A stretch of DNA of 64,000 nt from Xiphias gladius (lineage: Eukaryota; Chordata; Actinopteri; Istiophoriformes; Xiphiidae), in contig NC_053420.1 of assembly GCF_016859285.1 (NCBI RefSeq), positions 24,968,045-25,032,044 on the forward strand. Direction: 5' to 3'. The position numbers and the translations under genes were made by a program. Under the pieces are notes generated by a model. It saw only the letters and a list, made by a program, of their open reading frames with translations. It had not been told where the DNA came from and made no database searches. Below are positions 25,280 through 37,098 of this stretch, one piece after another. Numbering within the stretch: the stretch's first letter is position 1; each line of letters opens with the position of its first letter.

Positions 25280-28200
25280 GCAGATCAACCATTAATCATG
25301 GTGGTATCACAGTTGAGTACAGTATGGTCAGAGAATTTGATGAAACGTAGGCCTCAGTCAAATGTTGATTCAGAGCTTTTGACCTCTTTCTCTGCCACAA
25401 AGCCACCCTTACTTCGGGTCTGCTGTACATACTATATCCTCTTCTTTTTCTTCTCCTGATAGTTGATCAGGATCAGGATCTTCTCTACCAGCAGGGCCGA
25501 AGGGAATTTCGTTTTGACCTTTCCCGTATTCCAGAGGGAGAGGCCGTCACAGCAGCAGAGTTCAGGATTTACAAAGAGTTCATCCAAGAACACTACGAGA
25601 ATGAGACGCTCAGAGTCAGCATCTACCAGGTCCTGCAGGAGCCTCCAAATAGGTAAGGGGGGTCTTATTCTCAGCTCCCAGCCATTTCAATGTTTCCAGG
25701 CTGGTATTTTCTCTTGATTTTGTTGATGTTTTATGATATGCGTCACCTCGATCTAGTGTTTTTGGACATCACCAGTAACATGACTTTCCAGAAACAGTGT
25801 CCCCATTACTCTGGAAAATCCACAGAACACACTGTCAATGTTTTTTTTTAGGAATCTTTCTTTAGTAGAAAGTAGTTGTAAAGAAGACTGAGAAACCAGG
25901 GCACTGCTTGTAGTAAGACACATCGCTGGTGAATTTTTAACCATGCTAGCAGCTTTACTCCATGGATGACCTTGGTCCAGGCTGAAATATCTCAACAGTT
26001 ATTGAGTAGATGGCTGTTAAACTGGCATGAACTTAATGCCACCACGAAGTTGATTTTTTAATTCATCAAAGACTTTGTTTGGACAAATGACCAAATAACT
26101 AATGACCTTCCCATCAGCCTCAGCTGCATTTGTGTTGAGCGGTAATTAGCATATGTTAGCATGCTAACAGGCTAAATTAAGATGGTGAACATGATAAACA
26201 TTATACCTAATTAACAGCAGAATGTTAGAATGCTGATGTTAGCATTTAGCTCAAAGCGCCATTGTGCCTACGTACAGCCTCACATTATTTTCATGACAGC
26301 ATAGCTGTGGCCTCTTAGACAGGTTTAAACTGAATTTTTCAGTCACTGTAAAGAAATGACATTCTATTTATCTCTGTTAAATTGAAGCTGTGGCTGAAAT
26401 CTGAGCACTTAAAACCAGCTTTAGATGAAAAGAAAACTCTGCACAATCGGTAAGGGAAGGGCTTTTTTTTGTAATTTAGGTGAATCGAGCCTTTACAGCA
26501 TTTCTCAAATCATCTTCGAAGTCGTCGTGTTAGCTGGATGTGTCATTGCTACATATGCTTATTCTCTTATGTTAGTGACATAGTATGAGTAGTGTGATTG
26601 AATTTGAATAAACACATTATGCAGCGTGTTTTTCTGGGAAATGAGGTTGTTAGGCTGCTGTACATGCACACAGATCTGTCTGCACTGGCCGTGTCTGTCT
26701 ACGTTTCCCCCACAGGTTATTTCTGCTGATGTTAGAGTCAGCGCTGTAGCTGTTTACACAGACATTAGTGTCAATTACAGAAACACAGTGGTTCTCTCCA
26801 GAGCAAGTTTACTCTCACACAGTCAGAACAGGACAGTCCCCGGGAGACCTTCATTTATAACAAGCAGCTTTGACCACAAATAACACCCTCAACCCACAAG
26901 ACGTCATTTTACTCTCTGTTAGACAGGTGGTTATTCCTCCTTGTTTCTGTCTGTCTGACTGTCTGTAGCCCTCTCGCTGTCCCCACATCTGAAATTGGAT
27001 AACAACATGACAGATCTTCTTTTGAAGAACAGTTTATCATCTTGACAACCCCCTCTTCCTCATAAATCAAAGCTCCACCATCCACCCACATTATAAAATC
27101 TCTGTACCACATTACCCTGCCTGCCTCAGCCTGCCCGGGGGACATCAGTGAACAGACGGAATTAGATTTAAGTCCTTCATCGGTGACAGTGGGGCTGACG
27201 ATGGTGTTAAGGGCAACACCATTGTCATTCACAGACACAAAAAGGCCACTCCATACAGACGAGCAGGCTGCAGGACTAAAAGACAGACATCTGCCTGGGG
27301 GTCTGAAACTCAATCTGTAAACAAAGGTTTTGTCTGTGAAAACTGCCTTTAAGACGACACATCGGTGAAGGATTTTTCTTCTTGGAAGTTAAGAAAGTGT
27401 TCCTTTGATAATGGCTGTTCGCTGTGGGGGAATACATGATTCAAAGTGTTAGCCCTCAAAGGGAAGTTACGCTGAGGGTTGAGATTGTTATGTTTTTTTT
27501 AAGCTGAACTGACTAAGAAAATATATTTATTATTAAATTACTAAATTAACTTATTAAATTTTAAAGTACTTTCTCCTTGTGTCATAATCAACTTCCAGTA
27601 TTTGTGCCTTCTGCCTAAGACAAAAAAAGAAAGAAATGAAAATACAAAGAGGACGGTAGCACATTTTCTATTGCATCTTCTATATTTTTATTTTTTATTT
27701 TTTTGGATGACATAACAGAAGTGGACAATTTAATATAAACTTAATGAAACTGATCATGATTAATACTTGTTTCCTTTGTACCCAGTGGTTGTCTGAGGTC
27801 TACAGCCCACAGATATTTGTAGACACTTGGTATTTTCTTTCATAATGCTGATCTAACAGGCCTGTTCTGCAGCCATTTTCACTTGTTGCTTGTTTTAGAG
27901 CTTTCTGCATCCAGTCTGGTCTTCAGCACATGAAAAACATTCTCAGTTTGACTGAGGTCAGATGTCTGACTTGGCCAATCAACACCATTGCAGTGTTTGG
28001 CCGTAAAACATCTTGGCAGCGGTTAATGTATTATTTTCCTGGAGCTTTGTCTGAAAACTGGGGGAATATGTATGTGAATATGGATGTAAACACCTTCAAA
28101 CAGAAGGCTGGAAGTTAGTTCTTAACCTCAAAGTCGTTGTTTTACTTCAAATCCAATGCGCTGACGTATTCAGCCAAAACAACATAAAACAAGGTGTCCT

Positions 28201-29878
28201 AATACTGTAGATATCACAGGACCACACGTAGTTTGAGATTTCTAGCCTATTACATATTAATTTTACATTATTTTGATGACAGCTAGCCATTTTCCTAAGC
28301 ATATGATATACCTTTTAGGTTGTTTTCATAGCTTCCACACAACCATTGTTTGCCATTAATTTCACTAAAGAATGAAAATCAATGTACAGGAACTTGAAAA
28401 CAAGAGATACCTAAGTGTAATAATAATTCATCACAGTTGACAGCTCATCACAATAGGGATGGTTGAAAGTCTCTGTCTTCCAAGAAACTTTAATTAATCT
28501 GACATTTGTGTTTATATCAAAAAACATTGAAATGTAGATCTGTCTCGACATTAAACGGATACTATTCTCTCCCCAGTGAAGCGGAGCTGTTGCTGCTGGA
28601 CCAGCGAGATGTTTGGGCTGCAGAGGAGGGCTGGCTGGTTTTTGACCTGACAGCCACCAGTAACCTCTGGCTGTTCAACCCTGAGCAGAACCTCGGCCTG
28701 CACCTGGTTTTGGAGGACAGCCATGGTCAGTCGCTGCCATACAGTCATGGGGTGGGATCCACAGAAGCAGCAACAGTCTAAAGACTACAGTCTTTGTCTA
28801 AAGTAATGATTTGTGGTTATGATGAATCCTGTGGTTAATAGGGACGCCACATATTGAGTAAATCTGTGAAAGGATTTCTTACAGATTTCTTAAACTCTCC
28901 TAGAGTTTACGTAATAAATGTGGTTGTTGTGGTCATATTAGGATGAACATATGATTGTTCTGTAGAAACTCAGATGTGATTCAGTGGTTGGTTGAAGCTC
29001 CCTAAGGTTTGTTTCCTCTGTCTCCCCCTGTAGGCCAGAGGAGGAACCCGAGATTAGCAGGGCTGTTGACGGGCAGTGGGCCACAGGAAAAGCAGCCCTT
29101 CATGGTCGCCTTCTTCAGAGCCAGTGAGGTGCGCTTCCGCAGCATCCGTTCTGCCCAAGGCCACAAGGCTCGCCAGTCTAACCGCTCCAAACCTCAGAGG
29201 ACTGTTCAGGATGCAATAAAGGCAGTGGAGGCTGCAACAGGTGTCTTGTCCCTTAAAATCTTAGCATCATAGAGCCATAATGACTTTGACCTACAGGCCT
29301 ATAACTTTAATACATTTGTGTGTACTCATATTTGAATAATTCACTTTCAGATAACCTCGGTATCTCTAAAGAGGGATGTAAAAAGCGTGAGCTGTATGTC
29401 AGTTTCAGAGATTTGGGATGGCAGGTATAATTGAGAACTTTCATTTTATCTAATTTTAATGTAATTTCACTTAACTTCATTTCAGTAAGTGACAATTAAT
29501 TAATTTGCCTGTGGTTTTTCTCTGATCAGGACTGGATAATAGCACCAGAGGGCTATGCAGCATATTATTGCGAAGGGGAATGTGCTTTCCCTCTCAACTC
29601 CTACATGAATGCTACTAATCACGCTATTGTGCAAACTCTGGTAAGTCCCAAACAGCCCCTGATGACAAACACTTTCATTACAGCCTCCACTTTCTGTGAG
29701 GACTGATTTCAGCTTCTTCTAACAACAGGTGCACTTTATCAACCCGGAGACAGTGCCCAAGCCCTGCTGTGCCCCTACACAGCTCCATGGCATCTCAGTG
29801 CTCTACTTCGATGACAGCTCCAATGTCATCCTCAAGAAGTACCGCAACATGGTGGTCAGAGCTTGTGGCTGTCACTAA
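20775..29878 (+). CDS. bmp7: bone morphogenetic protein 7, complete
   Basis: Seven exons: 20775-21171, 25463-25652, 28577-28725, 29034-29240, 29351-29424, 29530-29640 and 29729-29878. They join in phase to 425 aa (human 431), with the same exon count as human BMP7. A hydrophobic signal peptide (about 1-22) is followed by a TGF-beta propeptide. A furin-type RSIR site falls after residue 284, leaving a mature chain of about 141 aa. The mature part carries the seven-cysteine knot and ends [11 protein letters not shown]7 is a secreted ligand for type I/II BMP receptors, acting through SMAD1/5/8 in dorsoventral patterning, kidney, eye and skeleton. The TTG upstream of the ATG is not a credible start. 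Teleosts often keep bmp7a and bmp7b, and which one this is cannot be decided here. Confidence 0.97.
21172..25462. other. bmp7: bmp7 intron 1 (4.3 kb)
   Basis: Large first intron with no recognisable gene. It carries a (GT)n tract at 25216-25277. Long first introns of BMP genes often hold enhancers, but none can be named from sequence alone. Confidence 0.6.
25216..25277. repeat. (GT)n microsatellite
   Basis: About 30 uninterrupted GT units, about 185 bases upstream of bmp7 exon 2. Confidence 0.97.
25800..26310. repeat. degraded interspersed fish repeat
   Basis: Contains phrases widespread in perciform genomes: a GCTGAAATATCTC segment, GCATGCTAACAGGC, and TTAGCATTTAGCTCAAAGC followed by GTACAGCCTCACA. 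This looks like an old non-autonomous DNA element in bmp7 intron 2. The family name cannot be given without a repeat library, and the ends are approximate. Confidence 0.5.
27785..28210. repeat. degraded DNA-transposon relic
   Basis: The left part has a transposon-internal phrase common in fish (GACTGAGGTCAGATG followed by GACTTGGCCAATC). The right part has the usual companion CTCAAAGTCGTTG ... TCAAATCCAATG ... CCAAAACAAC, then a CCTAATACT end. Together they resemble an internally deleted copy of the repeat whose ends read CCATAAGTATTTGGAC. It lies in bmp7 intron 2. Its superfamily is not certain. Confidence 0.45.
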
Positions 29879-30817
29879 TCGCTTTTCCCCTTCCTTTGAG
29901 TTTTGCAAATCCGGAGAGGGATGCATATAAACACAGAGGTGGAGGAAACAGAGACGAGATGATTGACTGCCTGGTGACAAGGGAACTCCTGCCACAGAAC
30001 AAAGTTTATTCTGAGAGACTGTCTTTATGATCAGCAGCTGAGTCGCCCTTGTAGTATTAACCACTACCACACCCCAATCAGCACTAATGGTCAGAGAGAG
30101 AGGCTGCACAAAAGATTTTCCTTTTAGTGTGACTAGAAAAAGTCCACTAAAAGGACTCCAAGTAGTGTTGAGTTACTTGGGAAGCTCAAACAAAACATGG
30201 ATTGCTAAAAACATAATGTAAAAAGTTTCAACCATTTTCCGTATTTGCAGAGATCATGTAATGTACTACACATATCTGCATTTGAATTGTCTTTTGACAA
30301 GAGGTATGAGAATATGAAATATTGCTTGCATGGAAATGTGAATTTGATAGTTACTCAGCCCATAAAACTTTAAATCTCCACCTTCCTGTTCAATCACTTC
30401 ACATTGTGTTTTGGAACCACTGGATGAACTTATTTCCTGATCAGAAAAAATGTTCCTCAACAGACTTCACTGGTGTTGAACTGGTTGTTCAGCAGACCAG
30501 TTGGGCCAGGTCAGGTGTAAGACATCTGGCAGCTTGTGTGTGTGCGCTGCTGATGTAGGGGAGCTCAGTGAAGAATGACGGCCAAGACTGTTAATAGTGA
30601 ATAGGGTTGAAAGAACTGGCTTTTGGGCCTCATTTCCTGGTGCAGACATTTAACACTAGGCCTGTGAAAGGCCTACAGTCTGCAAAATGTCAGTGATTCA
30701 TCTTCATGAGGCGGACATCGGGGTGGGCAACATCACCCCCAACTGCAGAGCTGCAGGTCAGGTCAGATCAAACAGAGGCTGTAATTTTATTTTGTCAGAT
30801 TAAAGTAGCTGAATAAA
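29879..30817 (+). other. bmp7: probable bmp7 3' UTR with poly-A signal
   Basis: Noncoding sequence from the bmp7 stop to AATAAA at 30812-30817. No closer canonical signal was seen on the plus strand. A TTAA-flanked element starts about 100 bases further on. Confidence 0.45.
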
Positions 30818-30913
30818 TGGAAACTGTCAAACATGAATCAGATGTGTTTTTTACCTTATTTGGCCTCAATAATGTCCTCAACGGTGGCATTCAAAGCACC
30901 TTTGCTTAGTATA

Positions 30914-31711
30914 TTAAAGGGGCAATATGTATGTATAAGTATTTATGTTTAAAACGTTCAAAAATTACATCATCAACAGAATGTGAAGAAATAACAGTTT
31001 TGACATTGTGTCAAAGACATCTATGTATTGTGTTGCAGAGATATTGACTGAAGTTAGCATGCTAACCAGCTAGCCCCCTTCCCGTCTGGCTGCTCTCCCT
31101 CTCCCTTGCTTTCCTTGACCTCCCGTGTCTCATCCGCTACTCCCGCCACCACTACATCTTCCCTGTCTCTCTGACTGGGCAGACTCGGTGTTAAAATCGT
31201 TATTGTCAGTCTAGCAATAACCGAGAAAACAACCTATCAGTTACATAATTAGATTGCAAGGTAAACCTGTGTGGAAAATATTATTCCCTAATCCGTGCAG
31301 ATTTGGCAACACGTCAACAACTGCCCTATGCTGAGATTAGATTTATTCAAGATAATGTTAGCTCAACATGAGGGTCAGGGTTTAATCCTGGTTACAGGTG
31401 GCCAGTGAGCCCAGTTCCAGAGAACGCACACAGCACGGTCTCATGTGCACCCCTGATGACAGGTACACAGAGAGGGCTAAAAACTTTATGGATTTTTTGA
31501 CAGTACCACTGGTCAACCGGAATTTGTCCCAGTATGACAGATGGCCAGTCCGGCTATGGGACAAGGGGAGGAGGGAGGAGGGACCAAAAGAGTGCATTTG
31601 CTTGTTTCTTATGATAGGGGTGGACACCTAAACTTTCTGGTAATATGGTACCCCTATCTGTTTGGAGTGTGCATTTGACGGTTGGCCATTTCTGACACAT
31701 TGCTCCTTTAA
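30914..31711. mobile_element. TTAA-flanked element with 17-bp terminal inverted repeats
   Basis: Left end TTAAAGGGGCAATATGT (30914-30930) and right end, read in reverse complement, TTAAAGGAGCAATGTGT (31711-31695) match at 15 of 17 bases. Both begin with TTAA, the target of piggyBac-type transposons. The 798-bp interior has no transposase frame, so this would be a non-autonomous (MITE-like) copy. It contains a segment (about 31397-31570) that recurs at 33697 and 34450. Confidence 0.55.
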
Positions 31712-32018
31712 ACTAATGTTGAGACTGACAGTTAATTCTTGACATTGGAAACAGTAGTTGCCAAAAAAATCTCTCCACAAGTTGTATTTAGTACTGTAGC
31801 TGTGCTGAAGCTGTCGATCATATTACACAATATTCCTAAACAGATGGAGGATATTTCAAAATCCATAACTCCATGATCAAATTTATCTCCATATCCTGAA
31901 GAAAATCGTGTGATGTGATCAGCAGAACAGCTGCTAAAATGTCACCTAACGATTGGGTGTTTCATCTTTTTTTTTTTTTTGGTAAAACTAAAAAAATATG
32001 CAGAGAATTCGCAACATA

Positions 32019-32024
32019 TTTATT
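32019..32024 (-). terminator. candidate ataxin-1-like poly-A signal
   Basis: AATAAA on the minus strand, about 1.15 kb downstream of the stop at 33172. If used, it would define the 3' UTR of the ataxin-1-like gene. Long 3' UTRs are usual in this family. Confidence 0.3.
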
Positions 32025-33171
32025 TAACAGTGAGAAAACTGTTTAACAAGTTAAAGACCCAGTCTGTGGTCAGGTTTACAGCGACCTGTCTGCCTCAACT
32101 GTGGGGTCATACTTGAGTCTACATGGTCCACATTTCAATTTTGTCCCATTCAGTTGATTAAGTGTGAACTGTGCGTACTCATTACGTTTCTAATTGCGTC
32201 ACAGTCCTGACACATGATGCTGTACCCTGATTACAGATTGTGCCTTTAAAGTATGTAGAATAGCACAAGCGTCTCCACTCATAAAATATGCATTAGTACA
32301 AAAAGCAAAGCACATACTTCACATAATGTGTGCATATAACAATCTGGCAAATAAAGGCATTCACAGTGACATTCACTGAGAAGCTGAAAGCTTCCAGCAA
32401 AGCATATTACATTACAGCCCACACTGTTAAAAACACACAATTATATTTGTCACCCTAAATAGAAAATAGAGGTAGAAGCGTAAAACTAAATCCTACTGAT
32501 ACAATAAAAAAATTTTAATTGTCAATGTGAAATTCCCTCTCAACTATCATTTGTGAGGACGAAGAACTCTTATATAATATTAGGCAGAAGAGAGAGATAA
32601 ACTTTAGACAATATCATTAGGACTGAATGACCTGAGGGAGTACTTTTATGTGCTTTTCAACGGACATGGGTTGATTCTGTCAGGACTGCTAGAGAGCATA
32701 TGAACCCTCAGACTGAAAACTAAAACAATATTCTTTGAGGCTACAAGATCTTTCTCAAATTCACTCTTGCTGAAGCAGGTCCCTGCAGCGACATATTTTT
32801 TACACTTTGGCTCTTTACTTTCTCTCACAAAGAGTTCTCTCACAAGGTTTGATTCTTTGTTATAAGAAGCCAGGCAGAGATCAGGCTCACAGAGGATATA
32901 ATCTTTAACTCTGAATCAGCTCACATAATCAGTATTTGATCCCTGGTTTACCTTGACAAATATGTGCTAATATAATCTGTAGGGCATCCTGAGAGTCAAG
33001 CTTATTGTTCTTCTTTAGCTTTCATTCCTTAGATACAATTTAAAAACAAAAAGACGAGTCAAGCACAGAAATATGATTCAGGAGGTAGAGAGACAGCAAA
33101 TATAGGCTAAATATAGCAGGGCTTAAAAGAGACTGACTTGGTCCCTGCCCATAAACCAGTGACCCCCTTCA

Positions 33172-36100
33172 CTACATGCAATTAGTCCCTAGACCCCTCA
33201 GCTCAGGGGCTGAATAGTGTCTCCTCCGGACTGCCTCTGCCTCCTTCTTCTCCCCCCCTGCTGGCCACTGTGGCCGCGGGGGAACCTGTGGGTGTGACAC
33301 CTTTACGAGCTCACACCCTCTCTCTGACCCTCTGAGTGAGGTTTTTGGCTCCAGGGCGGCTGACGGTGGAGGTTGTGGAGGTAAGACGGGTGTGAGGGCC
33401 AGGCAGACGTCCCCCACGCTGAGCTGGCGGCACTGCAGGCCACAGAGACGGGCGGTCCTCTGAGGGCTGCAGGAGGACCAGCCCTGCCCACGCACAAAGA
33501 ACGGGTATTCCACGTAGACATCCACCAACTCCTGGTGGAGGGAAACACATGTATACAGTAGAATGAGACAGAGAAATAGAGCATACACACTTGTTCACTG
33601 GGGGGGGTGTTCCAGTTTGTGCTGTATTCATGTCACATAGCAGTTACAGTGAACGAAACTTGGAAGTGTTTAATGATTTCAGACTTGTTTGAAACCACAT
33701 ACAGAGAGGGCCAGTAAAAACTTTAGGGATTTTTTGACGGTCCCCCAGCCCACCCACCAGGTTTTGTCCGATGGTTATGTTCAATTTCATTATTAATGAT
33801 AAAACATTGCACAAAGCAGCAGGTGGAGCTAAGGAACGCTTCAATAATGCCATTCACAGCAGCTCCTCTCATAAATAAGACAGTTTAATGAGCCAAGACT
33901 TCAGCAGGAAACTTTCTTCCAAAGACAAAAATATACAGTTCCCCTGCATATTAGTTCACCTCAGCCGAACATGAATACAACGTGCCACATTCATCACCCA
34001 ACATCCCACATCTGCTTCCAGTGGCAGAGTAAAATGTCTGTTTCAGGAAACACTGAAGTTTCTGTCAGTGCAGGCAGTGTGAACATTTTTTTTAGCAGGC
34101 AGTCATATCTACGGGCTACAAGTTGCAGAACTGAGATGTGCCTCTGTTTGTTAAATTCATTTATAAAGCTGTTGCATTTGGTTTCTCTTTCATGCTGTGC
34201 ACAATACTGCCACTACTGTAAATACTGTGTGTAGTCGTTCTGCTGACATGATGCATAAAGTGAGAACTGCTGGTAGTAATGTTGCTGACATCACAGAACT
34301 GATTCGGATTATCCAGATATTGGATTTGACGATTTGCTTTAAAAGTCTGGAGGTCTTTGATAGAGTTCAGGAGACATCCTGAGGATGGCCCCTATGATCC
34401 GACTGGGTCCACTTGAAATGTGTACGGAACAGCTCACCAATACGTCGAAAATGCACAGAGGGTCAAGTAGCACGCTCTCGTGCGCACCTCAAATGTCAGG
34501 AACGCAGAGAGGGCCAGTCAAGGGACTGACAGGGCTGGTAAAAACTTGATGGGTTTTTTTGACAGCCACAAACGATGCGGCAGCCAGCCGAGATTTGACC
34601 CGGCATGCATGATGGCCAAGTTCAACTATGATTGACAATGGAAAAAGATGTGTGTTGAGTGTGGGAGCGGGGCCATGGGGTGACATTACTTTGTGGTTTG
34701 CTGAGTGACTATCTCGATGGCATCAGGTGGAAGGTACGCCAGGCTGCAGCACACGGAAAATTAATTCTCTTGACATTATTATATATGAAACAGCCAACCA
34801 GATTTATTTAGGCCTACTTATTGATGAAAGGTGAACGCTACTCCGGATCATTCCAGGCGGCCCACTTTAACCCCTGCCTATACCTATTCAATATTTTCAG
34901 TACAGACCTTTGGTTTAAATTCAGGCTCATTCTTTGCATTTTTTTGCGAAGGCAGCACACGTACCCTGGAGTTACTTGGATCTTACTTATAGGTTATGTA
35001 CTACATCTTAAACATTGCAATATGCAATGTCACCCACAAATGGAAAAATCCTGTGCGAAAAATCTTGCGGTCAGGAGGTCGCCGTCAAGTTTTCTAGTGT
35101 GCATTTGTGGAATGTTTCTGCGTACGCATACCCCTGATTATAGTATGAATAGAAGCGTGTTCGTATCCACAGCCGTGTCCATCTGAGGGCAAGCGAAAAC
35201 TATGAACTGGCCTTGAGGCTGGAATTCTTCAATACTATTAAATGTACTTCTTTGTTGTGGACAAATCCCATAAAAATTCTCTCAGTACTCTCTGACTTCC
35301 AACCCTCTCTGTGGTAATCAGCCACAAGTCCATTGGTTCCCACTGAAGACTTAAATATTTAAAAATGGGCCACAAATATATAGTTTCTTTTTTTTTAAAA
35401 GGCTCAATAATTTCCTGAAACAGCTGGGCACTGTAGTTTTTTTTTTAGCAAATGTTACTCAAACAGAAGTACATGGTGCACTTTTTCGGGACTATTTTCA
35501 GCTGTGGATTAATACACATTGTCTGTAGTAGTACTTTGCGGCACGAGGACGGTGTATGTGGGAATGCCCGTGTTCATCATAATAAAGAAATAAGTCAGTC
35601 AGGTGTGGCTAATTCATGTATTTGAATAGTTTTTGGACAACAATGGAGCTCTATGGCATCAGGCTTTGGCTACACATGAAATACTTGTTAGTAGGATCAA
35701 TTCACTGTTGGTTTTTGGTATTTTCATTTGATGTGTTTACAGTAAAAAATATAAAATAATACTAGCCTTATTCCTTAATGTGTCATAGTAAAAGCCTGAC
35801 TGAAGGGATTTTCTCATTAAGATTTTTGAGAAAATTTAAGAATTCATCCTCTATGCCTTAATCCTGTTCAATCAATGGTATTCATAACTGAAGGAATATC
35901 AAGATTGTGTTAATAGTAATTCCCTTATGACCTGAACGCAACATTTGGCACTGCTTAAGGAGAAACTACTTCACGCATGATGAATACTACAGAGTGATTT
36001 TCCATCACCTGTGACTGTTGCTCGTCAAGGAGGATGAGGAGGCGTGAGATGGAGGAGGAGGAGGCTGAAGGGGAGATGCTCTGCACCGTGCAGTTGCTCA

Positions 36101-37061
36101 GGCGCAGGTCTGGACAGGCCAGTGATCCTAGCAGGAAGTCCTCCGTCTGCAGGTGCTCCACTCGTCTGAGCCGCCCGTCTCTGAGCTCAATCAGAGAGCC
36201 GGCCAAGAAGTGAGGGAGCAGCCAGGGGAAACGGTTAGGAGGGGAAGAGGAGGAAGAAGAATGCTCGGAAGAGGGCAGAACAGGAGATCTTGATGTGTCC
36301 TCTTTCATGGAAGTGTATGTGCTGTTTGAGTTATCGCCAGGGGAAACTCTTCTGACTGAATATCCAGAAACAGGATGTCTGACAGCGTTTGTTGATTTGT
36401 GCAAGAAATCATGTTGGCCCTCATGTGGAGAGTGAGGTAGGCATGTGCTCAATGATGGAGGACTTGCTTTTTCAACCCATGGAGCATACTCAACTTTCCT
36501 GTCTCTTCTCCTCACGTATGGTTCTTTATTCCTGCCATTGCGCTGCCTGACTGTGTTCAAACCCTTGTCCCTTAAAGTCTTGAGGTGCTCCCAGTTGTAC
36601 CCTCCACTCATTCTCTGGAAACCCTCAGAGACCAGGGAGATAGGGCTAAATTTGGAGTGGTGGTGTGGATGGCCTGGGTGGACTGCAGGTGTGCCGGATA
36701 GGTGGCTGTGGTGCTGATAGTTATGGGAAAAGTCCCATCCAGGGTGCGGGGGGTTGAACTCTCTCCACTCTGCCCAGCCACGATGCTCCCTGAATGCGGA
36801 TAGCACATGAGGCTTGGACCTGGTGAATGTGTGAGTCGGCATCCAGGGCTGGTAGAGCGCAGGAACCCGTCTCGGCACGGGCTGAAATGGGCCTGTGTGT
36901 TTCATCCTAAACTCGCTGTGGCTCTTGTAAGGGTAGGGCGCCTTGAATGTTGTAGCATCACATTGCTGCTGCTGTGTTAGTGAGCTCGGTCTTTGTTCCC
37001 TCTTTTTCAGTGGAAGGCTGTCCCTGTCCGGGACTAGAATCGGGTTTGGTGTGAAGTTCAT
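33172..37061 (-). CDS. ataxin-1-family protein with AXH domain (extra ohnolog)
   Basis: Two coding exons on the minus strand: 37061-36009 and 33531-33172 (stop TAG), about 470 aa. The N-terminus keeps the family motif as SLPLKKRE (ATXN1 and ATXN1L: CLPPKKR), followed by a run of only four Gln (residues 30-33). The middle is rich in His, Ser and Pro. The AXH domain covers about 280-400, with FLAGSLIELRDGRLRRVE, EYPFFVRGQGWSS and LSVGDVC. It is split by an intron at the same place as in ATXN1. Near the end RRRHYSAPEL (Ser458) matches the ATXN1 14-3-3 site. ATXN1 proteins are nuclear and work with Capicua as transcriptional repressors through AXH. The protein is much shorter than ATXN1 (about 815) or ATXN1L (about 689). 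Start: the first ATG is used; the frame stays open upstream to an acceptor at 37104, so an N-terminal extension is possible. Promoter and 5' UTR exons were not located. Confidence 0.85.
33697..33800 (+). repeat. dispersed repeat, copy B
   Basis: Shares an ACAGAGAGGGCCAG segment followed by AAAAACTTTAGGGATTTTT and GACGG with copies near 31440-31520 and 34500-34570. Same orientation as both. Confidence 0.6.
34450..34640 (+). repeat. dispersed repeat, copy C
   Basis: Longest of the two intronic copies. It shares GTGCGCACC, GCAGAGAGGGCCAG and TAAAAACTTGATGGG followed by a T run and GACAGCC with the copy inside the TTAA element. A small internal duplication of the GGGACTGACAGGGCT type is present. 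Confidence 0.6.
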
Positions 37062-37077
37062 TGGCTCAGACTGCCTG

Positions 37078-37098
37078 TCACTCACACTGGCACTGCAT
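37078..37098 (-). other. short upstream ORF of the ataxin-1-like gene
   Basis: Six codons and a TGA in the same exon as the main start, ending 16 bases before the main ATG and in a different frame. If the exon is transcribed as inferred, ribosomes would meet this ATG first. Human ATXN1 is also known for a long 5' UTR that dampens translation. Confidence 0.45.

Larger units (their letters stand above)
33532..36008. other. intron splitting the AXH domain of the ataxin-1-like gene
   Basis: A 2.5-kb intron with GT at 36008-36007 and AG just before 33531 on the minus strand. It contains two copies of a dispersed repeat at about 33697-33800 and 34450-34640, related to part of the TTAA-flanked element at 30914-31711. 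Confidence 0.75.
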
